From contig NZ_CP006764.1 in assembly GCF_000767055.1 (NCBI RefSeq), forward strand, positions 1,736,001-1,800,000: a stretch of 64,000 nucleotides of DNA, read 5' to 3'. Shown here piece by piece: positions 36,428 to 47,628 of this stretch. The position numbers were made by a program, and so were the translations under genes. This stretch comes from Corynebacterium doosanense CAU 212 = DSM 45436 (GTDB lineage: Bacteria; Actinomycetota; Actinomycetes; Mycobacteriales; Mycobacteriaceae). A model generated the notes under the pieces. The model was not told the DNA's origin. It was given only the letters and a program-made list of their open reading frames with translations, and did not search any database. The first letter of the stretch is position 1, and the number at the start of each line of letters is the position of its first letter.

Positions 36428-38839
36428 TTAGCCGTTCAGCGCCCGCAGCCGTGCCGCGCGCTCGCGCTGGTCCGCACATTCCGCCAGCACTCGGCGCAGC
36501 GCCGCCGGCAGCTCACCGGGGACCTCACCCGCAACGTCCGGGTACAGCCCGCGCACCAGCCGGTTGGCGATCTCCATGGGGTGCTCCTCCCAGATCTGCG
36601 GGACCCAGTCGAAGAACCGTCGGTCCAGGTGCGCGCGCAGTGGCTGCGAACCCGGGGCGGTGTAGGCGGCGAGCAGGGCGTCCACCTCGTCGTTGGACCA
36701 TCTGCCCGGCACGGTGACCGTATCGAAGAGCTCGGTCTTGGTCTCGGCCGAGGGGGCGGCCCAGACGGCACGCAGGTGACGCGTTTTCCCGGACAGGGTG
36801 GCGTCCCGGGCGTGTGCCTCGTCGAGTTCCTCCCGGCTGATCTCCCCGCACGCGGCCAGGGCGGCGCGGATGGACCAGGCGAGCTGGTTGTCCACGGTGA
36901 GGCCGGGTAGGCGGGCGTCGAGAAGCGTCCGTAGCCTCTCCCCCGAGCCCTCTGAACTCAGCGCGGCGATGGCCACCCGAGCGATGGCGAGCTGCGCGTC
37001 GGAGCCGGGTTCGGCGTCCCCGAGCGCGTTCCACAGCTGCTCCGCCAGGCGGTCCGCGAGGGTGTCGTCAGCGGTGTAGTCCCGGGCGGCCTGCAGTGCC
37101 GCGCCCAGCGTGCGGGCGATCATGCCCGGGTTGTCCTCCTTAGGTGCGTGCCGGGCGGCGATGGCCACGTAGTCCGCCACGGGCAGGCGGCCGTCGCGGC
37201 AGAGGTTCCACAGCGAGGTCCACACGACCGCCCGGGCCAGCGGATCCTCGATCTCGGAGAGGTGCTCGGTGAGCCAGAGCAGCGAGCGTTTGTCCACGCC
37301 CGTCAGCGCATAGGTCTGGTCGGTGTCGTTGACGATCACCAGCTCCGCCCCCGCGGGCAGCTCGACCGTCACCTCATCGGCCTCCGCGGGCACGGTGACG
37401 TCGATGCCCTTGATGCACCTTCCTGCGGCGTAGACCCCGACGTCGAGGCGGTGCGGGCGGTTTCCCTCGTGGGCGAGGGTGAGGGTGTCGCCGACCCGCG
37501 CGGGGTCGAGGCGATCCGGGCCGGTGGTGCGCAGCCAGCGATCCGCCCACTCCCCCAGGTCGACGTCCGTGTGTGCCGAGAGCGCGGCGAGCAGGTCCGC
37601 GAACGTGGCGGAGGAGAAGGCGTGGGCCGAGAAGTAGTCGCGCGCGCCGGCGAAGAATGCCTCGCGCCCGATGTAGTGCACCAGCTGGGTGAGCACGGCC
37701 GCGCCCTTGGCGTAGGTGATGCCGTCGAAGTTCTGCCGTGCCGCGTCCACGTCGGGGATCTCTGCGGCGATCGGGTGCGTGGTGGGCAGCTGATCCTGCT
37801 GGTAGGCCCAGTTCTTGCGGTCGCCAGCGAAGTTCGCGCGGGCCTCGGCGTAGTCGCTGACGTGCAGGGATGCGTCCGCCCCCATGAACTCGGCGAAGGA
37901 TTCCTTGAGCCACAGGTCGTCCCACCACCTCGGCGTGACCAGGTCGCCGAACCACATGTGGCTCATCTCGTGGAGGATCGTGTTCGCACGCGCCGCGTGC
38001 TGGGCGCGGGTGGCGCGGTCCTGGAAGAGGTACCTCTCCGTGAAGGTGACCAGGCCGGGGTTCTCCATGGCACCGAGGTTGTATTCGGGCACGAAGATGG
38101 AGTCGTATTTTCCCCAGGGGTAGGGGTAACCGAACACCTCGTTGAAGTACGGCAGGCCTCGGGCGGTGATCTGCAGGAATTCGTCGTCGACAAACTCCGC
38201 CATGGAGGCCCGCGCCCAGACGCCCAGCTCGACCCCCTCGGAGGTGGCGTGCCCGGCGCGGACGTACTCTCCCGCGGCAAAGGCCATGAGGTAGGTCGAC
38301 ATCGGCGGGGTCTCGGCGAAGTGCACGCTGTCCCCCTCCCGGTCGGTCTCCGCGCCGTTGGCCAGCGCCGTCCACCCCTCCGGCACACTCATCCGAACGG
38401 AGAACGTCGCCTTGAGGTCCGGCTGGTCGAAGCAGGGGTACACCCGGCGCGCGTCGGAGGGCTCGAAGTGCGAGTACAGGTACGTGCGGCCGTCGGCCGG
38501 GTCGGTGAAGCGGTGCAGGCCCTGCCCGGTGCGCGAATACCGCGAGCGCCCGGCCACCTTCACGGAACATCGCGTATCGACGGGCACCTCCAGCCAGATC
38601 TGCCCGTCAGCAAACAAATACTCCACCGGGGCACCGTCGACCTCCACCGTGGTGACGCTCTCGCCGAGGTAGTCGAGGACGATCCCGGCCTCGGCGCTGG
38701 TGTGCGTGATCTCCGAGGTGACGGCGAAGGTCTCCGCGGTGGCGGGGTCGTCGGTGAGGCCGAGCCACAGGTCGTAGTGCTCCACCGTGAGGTGGGTGGA
38801 GCGGTGGCGGGCGTCGGCAAGCGTGAGCGCATAGATCAT
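36428..38839 (-). CDS. pepN: Aminopeptidase N (M1 family)
   Basis: The 803-residue protein is a full-length M1 aminopeptidase. The exopeptidase motif GAMENPG is at 256-262, the zinc motif HEMSHMWFG at 290-298 with the third ligand Glu313, and the substrate-binding RRVYPCFDQPDLKA near 131-144. The C-terminal ERAP1-like helical domain is complete. It releases N-terminal amino acids from peptides in the cytoplasm. The AAGGTGGG before ATG 38839 is a good ribosome binding site. tex lies 27 bp upstream on the same strand. Confidence 0.96.
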   Translation of the reverse strand: MIYALTLADARHRSTHLTVEHYDLWLGLTDDPATAETFAVTSEITHTSAEAGIVLDYLGESVTTVEVDGAPVEYLFADGQIWLEVPVDTRCSVKVAGRSRYSRTGQGLHRFTDPADGRTYLYSHFEPSDARRVYPCFDQPDLKATFSVRMSVPEGWTALANGAETDREGDSVHFAETPPMSTYLMAFAAGEYVRAGHATSEGVELGVWARASMAEFVDDEFLQITARGLPYFNEVFGYPYPWGKYDSIFVPEYNLGAMENPGLVTFTERYLFQDRATRAQHAARANTILHEMSHMWFGDLVTPRWWDDLWLKESFAEFMGADASLHVSDYAEARANFAGDRKNWAYQQDQLPTTHPIAAEIPDVDAARQNFDGITYAKGAAVLTQLVHYIGREAFFAGARDYFSAHAFSSATFADLLAALSAHTDVDLGEWADRWLRTTGPDRLDPARVGDTLTLAHEGNRPHRLDVGVYAAGRCIKGIDVTVPAEADEVTVELPAGAELVIVNDTDQTYALTGVDKRSLLWLTEHLSEIEDPLARAVVWTSLWNLCRDGRLPVADYVAIAARHAPKEDNPGMIARTLGAALQAARDYTADDTLADRLAEQLWNALGDAEPGSDAQLAIARVAIAALSSEGSGERLRTLLDARLPGLTVDNQLAWSIRAALAACGEISREELDEAHARDATLSGKTRHLRAVWAAPSAETKTELFDTVTVPGRWSNDEVDALLAAYTAPGSQPLRAHLDRRFFDWVPQIWEEHPMEIANRLVRGLYPDVAGEVPGELPAALRRVLAECADQRERAARLRALNG

Positions 38840-38866
38840 GAACCCACCTTGCCACGCCCGGCCGGG

Positions 38867-41083
<2,217 letters not shown>

Positions 41084-41090
41084 TCGTGTG

Positions 41091-41096
41091 ATTCTA
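41091..41096 (-). promoter_or_regulatory. -10 hexamer of tex (leaderless type)
   Basis: TAGAAT on the minus strand, 7 nt before the tex ATG. It overlaps the stop codon of the upstream membrane protein gene. Confidence 0.45.
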
Positions 41097-41777
41097 GCGC
41101 GCCCGGTTCGCCTGTCGGTACGCACGGAAGAACACCAGGGCGAGCAGGCCGAGGGTGATCCACAGCAGGTAGCGGTTGACCACCTCGATCACCGCGAGCA
41201 CCTGGTCGCCGTGCAGGTAACCCAGCCACATCATCACGCCGTTGACCAGCGCGACGCAAGCCGCGTTGTAGGCGAGCACGGCCCACCACGGGAGCCGGAA
41301 CAGCCCGAGCACCGCGTTGACGATGTTCGCCGGCACCGGGCCGGGCAGGTAGGCCAGCGGCACCAGCCCGGCGGTAATGGCGATCGACTTGCGTGACTTC
41401 GACCCCAGGAAGCGGCGCAAGAAGGACTTCACCCGGGGCATGTACTGCACGGAGAGATCGATGAAGTCGTGCCCCCACCTCAGGCCCATGAGCCAGTAGA
41501 TGGGCACCCACTTCACGGCGCCGACGATGTTGGCCAGCAGGTAGACCCACCAGGTGCCCTGCCCGTCGCTGGTGTACGCGCCGGAGATGACCGCGCTGGT
41601 GTAGCCGCCGACCAGCAGGTCATAAGCCAGCGGGTGGTTGAGCAGCCAGCCGCGCAGCGGGATCATGGCGAATCCCCAGACGACGATGACCCCCATGAGA
41701 ACCATGAGCACCACGTCGGTGCGTTTCGGGTTCTCCAGGAACTCCGGCAGCTGGGGTTCGTTCTTCGCTACAGTCAC
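41094..41777 (-). CDS. Polytopic membrane protein (DedA/VTT-like)
   Basis: The 227-residue protein has five or six hydrophobic segments (about 23-45, 55-70, 80-95, 135-150, 160-185, 198-215). The [33 protein letters not shown] stretch (split around a re-entrant-like Pro-rich turn) resembles the DedA/SNARE-associated VTT fold. The function is unknown. GTG 41777 is chosen, with AAGGA 9 nt upstream. It begins 21 bp after trmD on the same strand. Confidence 0.65.
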   Translation of the reverse strand: MTVAKNEPQLPEFLENPKRTDVVLMVLMGVIVVWGFAMIPLRGWLLNHPLAYDLLVGGYTSAVISGAYTSDGQGTWWVYLLANIVGAVKWVPIYWLMGLRWGHDFIDLSVQYMPRVKSFLRRFLGSKSRKSIAITAGLVPLAYLPGPVPANIVNAVLGLFRLPWWAVLAYNAACVALVNGVMMWLGYLHGDQVLAVIEVVNRYLLWITLGLLALVFFRAYRQANRAR

Positions 41778-41798
41778 AACGACACATCCTTGCACACC

Positions 41799-42986
41799 TT
41801 AAGGGTGCTGCCAGGCGCACGCGGCGGCGATGCCCGGCTCCGCCTCCCCCTCGTCGGAGGTGCCGTACCAGTACTCCGCGCCCGGAAGTTCTTTGACCAC
41901 GACGCGGGTCGCCTCCCGCAGCTCCAGATCACTCACACCGTTGATGAGGATGCGCAGCACCGGCTCCCGGGGCGGCGCGCCCTCGGCCTGCAGGTACTGG
42001 GTGAGCAGCATGTTGTCGGGCTCGCAGGTGAGGTCCACCGGCTCGGCGTGGATCGAGGTGACCTCGTAACCGGCCTTGCGCAGCTTCTTCGACAGCTTGG
42101 CGGCCACCGCGTCCCACTCGCGCTGGCGCAGAAGTACGTTGAGGTCGGTATGGATGGCCCGGGAGTTCAGCATGAACCTATCCTGCCTGCTCAGCTCCGC
42201 CGCGTCGAGCAGATCGGGCCGCACGTCGCGAGTGCGCCGCAGCGACTCCCGGCGCCGGTACGCCTCGATCTTCTTGTGGTCCCCGCCGAGCAGCACCTCC
42301 GGGACCTCCAGCCCACGCCACTCCCGCGGTCTGGTGTAACTCGGGCCCTCGAGCAGCCCGTCGGAGAACGAGTCCTCCAGGTGCGAGTCCTGGTTGCCCA
42401 GCACCCCGGGGATCAGCCGGACCACCGCCTCGGTGATGACCAGCACGGCCACCTCCCCGCCGATGAGCACGTAGTCCCCGATGGAGACTTCCCGCACCCG
42501 GTAGCGCTGCTCCGCGTCGTCGAACACCCGCTGGTCGATGCCCTCGTAGCGCCCGCACGCGAACACGATGTGCTCCTCGCGCGACCACGCCCGGGCATCC
42601 TCCTGCGTGAAGGGTTTTCCCGCCGGGGTGGGCACGAGCAGCAGCGGCCGGGTGTCTCTGTCCCCGGCGGCATAGAGATGCTTGTCGACGCCCGCCAACT
42701 CATCGTGCCGGGCCACCGACTTGTGAGCGACGGCCGTCGATAAGCCTCCCTCGACCCTGCCGGCCGCGACATCGTCGAGTGCCGGGCCCCAGACCTCGGG
42801 TTTCATCACCATGCCGGGCCCGCCGCCCGCCGGTCGGGCGTCGACGCTCCGGTGCGCGCCGGTGGCCCAGTCGCGCAGGTCGTGCACGCCGACCGCAAGG
42901 TGGCCGTCCTCGATGGCCTTGCCCAGCAGGGCGTGGCGCAGGGGTTCGAGGTACTCGGGGAAGATGGTGATCGCGTCGATGCGCAT
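41799..42986 (-). CDS. trmD: tRNA (guanine-N1)-methyltransferase with a C-terminal extension
   Basis: Residues 1 to about 270 are TrmD: RIDAITIFPEYLEPL, the GGGPGMVMKPE motif, FACGRYEGIDQRV and the knot region with IGDYVLIGGEVAVLVITEAVVRLIPG. It methylates G37 of tRNA to prevent frameshifting. The protein is 395 residues, while relatives end near 230-273. The extra 119 residues (277-395) look like a folded domain (REWDAVAAKLSKKLRKAGYEVT, PVLRILINGVSDLELREA). An internal ATG at 42173 (residue 272) has AGGATAGG before it, so a separate product is possible. ATG 42986 overlaps the rimM stop. Confidence 0.9.
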   Translation of the reverse strand: MRIDAITIFPEYLEPLRHALLGKAIEDGHLAVGVHDLRDWATGAHRSVDARPAGGGPGMVMKPEVWGPALDDVAAGRVEGGLSTAVAHKSVARHDELAGVDKHLYAAGDRDTRPLLLVPTPAGKPFTQEDARAWSREEHIVFACGRYEGIDQRVFDDAEQRYRVREVSIGDYVLIGGEVAVLVITEAVVRLIPGVLGNQDSHLEDSFSDGLLEGPSYTRPREWRGLEVPEVLLGGDHKKIEAYRRRESLRRTRDVRPDLLDAAELSRQDRFMLNSRAIHTDLNVLLRQREWDAVAAKLSKKLRKAGYEVTSIHAEPVDLTCEPDNMLLTQYLQAEGAPPREPVLRILINGVSDLELREATRVVVKELPGAEYWYGTSDEGEAEPGIAAACAWQHP

Positions 42987-43486
42987 CACAGCTCGAGCAG
43001 CCCCTCGGGCGGGGTGATGGTCGCGGTGCCCGCCTCCAGGTCGACCTCGGGCACGATCTCCTCGACAAACGGGATGAGCACCTCCTTACCGTCGGTGAGG
43101 GTGACCTCGAGGATGACGCGGTTGACGGTGTGGGCGATGCCGGTGACCTCGCCGATGTCCGCGCCCTCGTGGATGATGCGCAGGCCCTCGAGCTCGTGGT
43201 CGTAGAAGCCGTCGTCGTCCTCGTCCTCCGCGGGTTCGGCGAAGAACTTCGTGCCGCGCAGCTGGTCGGCCGCGGTGCGGTCCGGGATCTCCTCGAAGGT
43301 GAGCAGCAGGCGGCCCTTGTGCGGGCGGGAGCTCTTGACCGTCAGCTCGACCTCGCGGTTGCCCTGCCGGCCATCGAGCGTCTGCCCGACGGCGAAGCGG
43401 TCTTCAGGGTCGTCGGTGGTCACCTCGACCGAGACCTCGCCACGGATCCCGTGGGACTTAATCACTCGACCGATCATCAGTTCCAT
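42986..43486 (-). CDS. rimM: 16S rRNA processing protein RimM
   Basis: The 166-residue protein has the RimM N-terminal barrel (IGRVIKSHGIRGEVSVE) and the PRC-barrel C-terminal part (DLRIIHEG-like and VLIPFVEEIVPEVDLEA). It assists 30S head assembly. An acidic loop (EDEDDDGFYDHELEG) separates the domains. The start is ATG 43486, with TAGAAT 8 nt upstream. Its stop overlaps the trmD ATG by one base, so the two are coupled; both follow rpsP, as in most bacteria. Confidence 0.95.
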   Translation of the reverse strand: MELMIGRVIKSHGIRGEVSVEVTTDDPEDRFAVGQTLDGRQGNREVELTVKSSRPHKGRLLLTFEEIPDRTAADQLRGTKFFAEPAEDEDDDGFYDHELEGLRIIHEGADIGEVTGIAHTVNRVILEVTLTDGKEVLIPFVEEIVPEVDLEAGTATITPPEGLLEL

Positions 43487-43494
43487 GGGCGATG

Positions 43495-43500
43495 ATTCTA
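43495..43500 (-). promoter_or_regulatory. -10 hexamer of rimM (leaderless type)
   Basis: TAGAAT on the minus strand, 8 nt before the rimM ATG, after the rpsP terminator. Confidence 0.45.
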
Positions 43501-43534
43501 GCCGTCGCCCGGGTGAGTCCCGGGGTGAGGGCGG

Positions 43535-43567
43535 AAAAAATCCCGACCCCAGCGGGGATCGGGATTA
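43535..43567 (-). terminator. Rho-independent terminator of rpsP
   Basis: On the minus strand AATCCCGATCCCC pairs with GGGGTCGGGATT around a 3-nt loop, followed by TTTTCC. It separates rpsP from rimM. Confidence 0.85.
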
Positions 43568-43580
43568 TTCGGCGCGGGAG

Positions 43581-44126
43581 TTAGTTCTCCTCGGCCGGAG
43601 CCTCTCCGGACTCCTCGGCGGGAGCCTCCTCGGCAGCAGCGTCGGCGTCGGCGTCAGCCTCGCCGGCGGCAGCGGCCTCAGCCTCAGCCTTGCGGGCAGC
43701 CTCAGCCTCAGCTGCGGCCTTGGCCTCAGCCTCTTCCTTGGCCTTCTGCTTGGACTTGGCGATGGACTCGATCGACGGGCCGTCGTTGGCCTCGGCGAGA
43801 GCGGCGTTGAAAAGATCCAGCTTGGAGGCCTTCGGCTCGGCGACGCGCAGGGTGCCCTCGGCGCCCGGCAGGCCCTTGGCCTTCTGCCAGTCACCGGTGA
43901 CCTTGAGCAGTGCCATGACCGGCTCGGTCGGCTGGGCGCCGACGCCGAGCCAGTACTGCGCACGCTCGGAATCGATCTGGATGAGCGAGGGCTCTTCCTT
44001 CGGGTGGTAGATGCCGATGTTCTCGATGGCGCGGCCCGAACGGGCGGTGCGGGCATCGGCGATGATGACGCGGTACTGGGCGTTACGGATCTTACCCATA
44101 CGCTGAAGCTTGATCTTGACAGCCAT
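43581..44126 (-). CDS. rpsP: 30S ribosomal protein S16 with long acidic/Ala tail
   Basis: The 181-residue protein begins with the S16 core ([32 protein letters not shown]), which fills the first 80-90 residues. The rest is a low-complexity Ala/Glu/Lys tail (about 120-181) that looks helical and is common in corynebacterial S16, though long. S16 is needed for 30S assembly. A leader of about 190 nt separates it from the promoter at 44325. Confidence 0.97.
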   Translation of the reverse strand: MAVKIKLQRMGKIRNAQYRVIIADARTARSGRAIENIGIYHPKEEPSLIQIDSERAQYWLGVGAQPTEPVMALLKVTGDWQKAKGLPGAEGTLRVAEPKASKLDLFNAALAEANDGPSIESIAKSKQKAKEEAEAKAAAEAEAARKAEAEAAAAGEADADADAAAEEAPAEESGEAPAEEN

Positions 44127-44419
44127 GTTGGCTCCTTGTGTCTAGTCACCGGGCAGTTCAGACACCCGCCAAATGCTTCGGCGGGCCGGTTCAACCCTTG
44201 GATTTATGCTGCTTGTGACGTACCGGCCGGCCGGAGTCGGTGACGGTGTTACGCAGCGTGAAGTTTTTTCGCTGTTCCGCGCTCCCCCGGCTCAGACCGG
44301 GCGGGACACAGGACAACCTCACACACTTTAGCGTGACCGGGCCGCCCCTCCAAAAGACGGCACTAGCCCGTGGGTCGGCGTGGGCCCGGATCGCCGTCCT
44401 ATAGGGTGAGGGGCCGATT
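44127..44419. other. 293-bp divergent region between rpsP and the acyltransferase gene
   Basis: It contains the rpsP promoter and leader. No coding sequence is recognised. A TATAGG near 44400 could serve the plus-strand acyltransferase gene, but no -35 is seen. Confidence 0.5.
44325..44353 (-). promoter_or_regulatory. Promoter of rpsP
   Basis: Minus strand: TTGGAG (-35) and TAAAGT (-10) with 17-bp spacing. It would start transcription about 190 nt before the rpsP ATG. Confidence 0.5.
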
Positions 44420-46597
44420 GTGTACAGAGGTGAAGTGGGTGAGAGCGTGACGGCAGGAACTTCTGCTGGGCAGAGGACGACCGCCCCCTCGACCGACGCC
44501 TACCGCCTCGACCTGGACGGCCTGCGGGGAGTCGCCATCGCCCTGGTGGTCATCTTCCACGTGTTTGTCGGCCGGGTCTCCGGCGGCGTGGACGTGTTCC
44601 TCCTTCTCTCCGGGTACTTCTTCCTCGGTTCCCAGTTGCGTTACGCCTCCCGGCCGGATGCCAGCCTCAATCCCTGGTGGCCGCTGTGGCGAGTGATCCG
44701 CCGCCTGGTCCCCGCCCTCGCGGTGGTGCTCACCGCCACGGTGCTGGCCGTGCTGCTGGTGACCCGGCAGCTCATCACCCCGGAGCTGGCCCGCCAGGTC
44801 ACCGCGAGTATCGGGTACGTGCTCAACTGGGAGCTCATCGGCCAGGACGCCGCCTACGCGGCAGCGTCCGTGGACGCCTCTCCCCTGCAGCACCTGTGGT
44901 CGATGTCGGTGCAGGGGCAGTTCTATGTCTTCGCCATCGGCTTCGGGCTCGTGCTCACCTGGCTGGCCCGCACGCGGGATCTCTCCGCCGATGACCTGCG
45001 CCGCATCGCCGGCCCGGCCCTCATCGCCGTGACCGTGGTGTCCTTCCTCTGGGCCGCCCGGCACGGGCTGGTCGGCACCCCCGGCAGCTACTACTCCTCC
45101 TTCTCCCGGGCCTGGGAACTCACTCTCGGCGGTGTCCTCGCGCTCTACCAGCACAAACTTCGCCTCCCCCGGTGGTCTGCGCCGCTGGGCGTCGCCCTGA
45201 TCGCCCTGACGGGCGTCGTGGTGTCGGAGACGTTTGTGTTTCCGGGGCCGGTGGCCCTGCTCCCGGTCAGCGGCGCGGTGCTGGTGATCCTGTCGGGCAG
45301 GCGCAACGCGGCCTCCCGCGCGCTGACCTCGCCGTTCAGCCTCTGGCTGGGAAACATCGCCTACTCGCTCTACCTCTGGCACTGGCCCCTGCTCATCGTG
45401 CTCACCGCACTCACCGGCCGAGAGAAACCGCCGGTCGTCCTCGGCATTGCCGTGATCGCCGCGTCGCTGCTCCTCGCGGACCTCACCTTCCGGCACGTCG
45501 AAAGCCCCCTCCGACAGCACCGCCGACGGCCGACGGTGACAGACCACCCGGTCGACGAAGCGCGGGCCTCGCTCGACGAGATCCCCGGACGAGCCCGCGC
45601 GCTGGGCGGGATCGGGATCAGCGCCCTGGTGGCGGGCCTGCTCACCGTCCAGCCCGGGTACGCCGCGCTGGCCGACAACGCCGCCGACGAGTCCCTCGAT
45701 CCCGACCACTACCCCGGGGCGATGGCCCAGTTCGGCGCGGACTCTCCGCACGCACCGGCCCGCCCGGAGCCGGCGGTCGCCGCGGGAATCTTCCCGGCGC
45801 CGGGCCGCGACAGCTGCCTGGTGTTCCTCGACGAGCCGACGAACCTCTACCCCGCCGAGCTCGGTGGCGACGAGGACTGCATCTACGGCGACACCACCGC
45901 CGAACGCACGGTGGTCATCGCCGGGGGCTCGCACGCCGAGCCGTGGACCGAACCCCTCGACGTGCTCGGCCGGGAGCACGGTTTCCGGGTCGTTCCCTTC
46001 CTGCGCCAGGAGTGCCCCATCGTCCTCGGCGCGCACTACGGCGTCTCCCCGGAGTGTGAGACGTGGGCGGAGGGTGCCGTCGAGCACATCATCGAGCTTG
46101 ACCCCGACGTCGTCGTGTCCACCTCGACGCGACCCCTGGAGCTGGCCGGCCTCGGGCCCGACATCGTCCCGCTCGGCTACGAGGAGTTCTGGGCGGAGCT
46201 GGACCGCAACGAGATCACCTTCCTGGGCCTGCGCGACAACCCGTGGACGCTGAACGGCGACCTCGAACCAGCCGACGCCAACTACTGCCTGCTCGACCTG
46301 GGCCCGGACTCCGTCGACGAGTGCGCCACCCGCCGCGAGTTCGTCTACGCGGACGCCGATCCGGCGGAGGGGGTGCTGAGTGGGTATGAGTTTGCCACGG
46401 CCGTCGATACGTCCGACTGGTTCTGCGGTCCGGTGCTGTGCCCGCCGGTGATCGGCAACATCACCGTCTACCGCGACCAGAACCACATCTCCAACGCTTT
46501 TGCCACGTCCACCGCTCCCCTCCTGTGGGAGCGGCTGGAGCCGCTGCTCACCGGCCACACCACGCGGCCGGAAAATTCAGTAGCATCACGCAGGTGA
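44420..46597 (+). CDS. OafA-type acyltransferase fused to an SGNH domain
   Basis: The 725-residue protein has an acyltransferase-3 membrane domain (about 28-370, around ten transmembrane segments) with RLDLDGLRGVAIALVVIFH and HLWSMSVQGQFY, and a C-terminal extracytoplasmic SGNH domain (about 440-720) with IAGGSHAEPW in place of GDSH and a late DQNHIS. Such proteins transfer acyl groups onto surface sugars or glycolipids. In corynebacteria candidate targets are envelope polysaccharides or trehalose mycolates, but the substrate is not known here. The start is uncertain among GTGs at 44420, 44435 and 44447. It overlaps the next gene by 4 bp (GTGA). Confidence 0.85.
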   Translation: MYRGEVGESVTAGTSAGQRTTAPSTDAYRLDLDGLRGVAIALVVIFHVFVGRVSGGVDVFLLLSGYFFLGSQLRYASRPDASLNPWWPLWRVIRRLVPALAVVLTATVLAVLLVTRQLITPELARQVTASIGYVLNWELIGQDAAYAAASVDASPLQHLWSMSVQGQFYVFAIGFGLVLTWLARTRDLSADDLRRIAGPALIAVTVVSFLWAARHGLVGTPGSYYSSFSRAWELTLGGVLALYQHKLRLPRWSAPLGVALIALTGVVVSETFVFPGPVALLPVSGAVLVILSGRRNAASRALTSPFSLWLGNIAYSLYLWHWPLLIVLTALTGREKPPVVLGIAVIAASLLLADLTFRHVESPLRQHRRRPTVTDHPVDEARASLDEIPGRARALGGIGISALVAGLLTVQPGYAALADNAADESLDPDHYPGAMAQFGADSPHAPARPEPAVAAGIFPAPGRDSCLVFLDEPTNLYPAELGGDEDCIYGDTTAERTVVIAGGSHAEPWTEPLDVLGREHGFRVVPFLRQECPIVLGAHYGVSPECETWAEGAVEHIIELDPDVVVSTSTRPLELAGLGPDIVPLGYEEFWAELDRNEITFLGLRDNPWTLNGDLEPADANYCLLDLGPDSVDECATRREFVYADADPAEGVLSGYEFATAVDTSDWFCGPVLCPPVIGNITVYRDQNHISNAFATSTAPLLWERLEPLLTGHTTRPENSVASRR

Positions 46598-47523
46598 GAA
46601 CCAAGAACCAGCCTGTCGCCGCCGCGCTCGCCGTCCTGACCGTCGCTGCCCTGACCGCCTGCTCCCCGGAAGCTCCCGAGAACACCGCCACCTCCGCGGA
46701 ATCCGTCGCCGCCGCGGCACCGCTGGGTGAGGCCTCCGCGTCCGAGTCCTACAGCAACTATGTTGCCCTTGGTGATTCCTACGCGTCCATGGGCACGAAG
46801 GACGACTTCAAGCCGGGCAGCCCGGACTTCTGCAACCGCTCCGTGGACAACTACGCCGCCACGGTAGCCGACGATGAGGACGTGGAACTCGCCGAGGACG
46901 TCACCTGCCAGGGTTCGACGATCGACAACATCCTGGGCACCCGCGACACCGGCGAGGAGATCCTCCCGCCGCAGATCGAGGCCGTCACGCCGGACACCGA
47001 CCTCATCACCCTGTCGATCGGCGGCAACGACCTCGGCTTCGCGGACATCGCCCGCTGCGTCAACTCGGACCCGACCACCTCGGACTGCCAGGATCAGCTC
47101 GGACCGCAGATGGAGGAGAGACTCTCCAAGCTGCCCTCGCGTCTCGACGATCTCTACGCAGCAATCCGCGAGCAGCACGGCGGAACGATGGACGGCCTCA
47201 CCGTGGTGACCACCGGATACACCCCGCTGGTGACCGGCAGGGACGAGTGCGAGGCGGCCATGGAGTTCTCCTCCCGGGACCGGTTCTGGGTCGCCGCGCT
47301 GACCCTTTCGCTGGACACCCTCCTGGGCAGCGCCGCGGAGCGCAACGGCGCGACGTTTGTTCTGGCGGACAACACCTTCGATGACCTCGCCCAGCACACC
47401 GTGTGCGCGCCGATTGAGGACCGTTTCGTCGACCTCACCGGGGACGAGACGGATTCCTACCCGCTGCATCCCACCCCGCGCGGCCAGGAGGCCATGGCGG
47501 AGGCGGTGCTGCGCGTCATCTAG
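46594..47523 (+). CDS. SGNH/GDSL hydrolase lipoprotein
   Basis: The 309-residue protein starts at GTG 46594 inside the end of the acyltransferase gene. It has a lipoprotein signal (hydrophobic AALAVLTVAALTAC, lipobox L-T-A-C, Cys23) and a GDSL domain: block I ALGDSYASMG (Ser), block III SIGGNDLGFAD, and the late DSYPLHPTPRGQ with the catalytic Asp-His. It should be a lipid-anchored esterase outside the membrane. Genetic coupling to the O-acyltransferase suggests paired acylation and deacylation of the same envelope polymer (inference). Confidence 0.88.
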   Translation: MRTKNQPVAAALAVLTVAALTACSPEAPENTATSAESVAAAAPLGEASASESYSNYVALGDSYASMGTKDDFKPGSPDFCNRSVDNYAATVADDEDVELAEDVTCQGSTIDNILGTRDTGEEILPPQIEAVTPDTDLITLSIGGNDLGFADIARCVNSDPTTSDCQDQLGPQMEERLSKLPSRLDDLYAAIREQHGGTMDGLTVVTTGYTPLVTGRDECEAAMEFSSRDRFWVAALTLSLDTLLGSAAERNGATFVLADNTFDDLAQHTVCAPIEDRFVDLTGDETDSYPLHPTPRGQEAMAEAVLRVI

Positions 47524-47628
47524 CCGCGCCGCTAGAGACATCTCTCCACAACTCGGCCAGCGCAGCGCCCGTTCCGGGGACATAATGGGCGGTGAACCCC
47601 CAATCCTGCTGGAAGGACCCGGATCCCC

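Noticed and set aside
44399..46558. A 719-codon open frame opposite the acyltransferase
   Set aside because: Antisense shadow with low-complexity Arg/Gly/Glu composition and no ribosome binding site.
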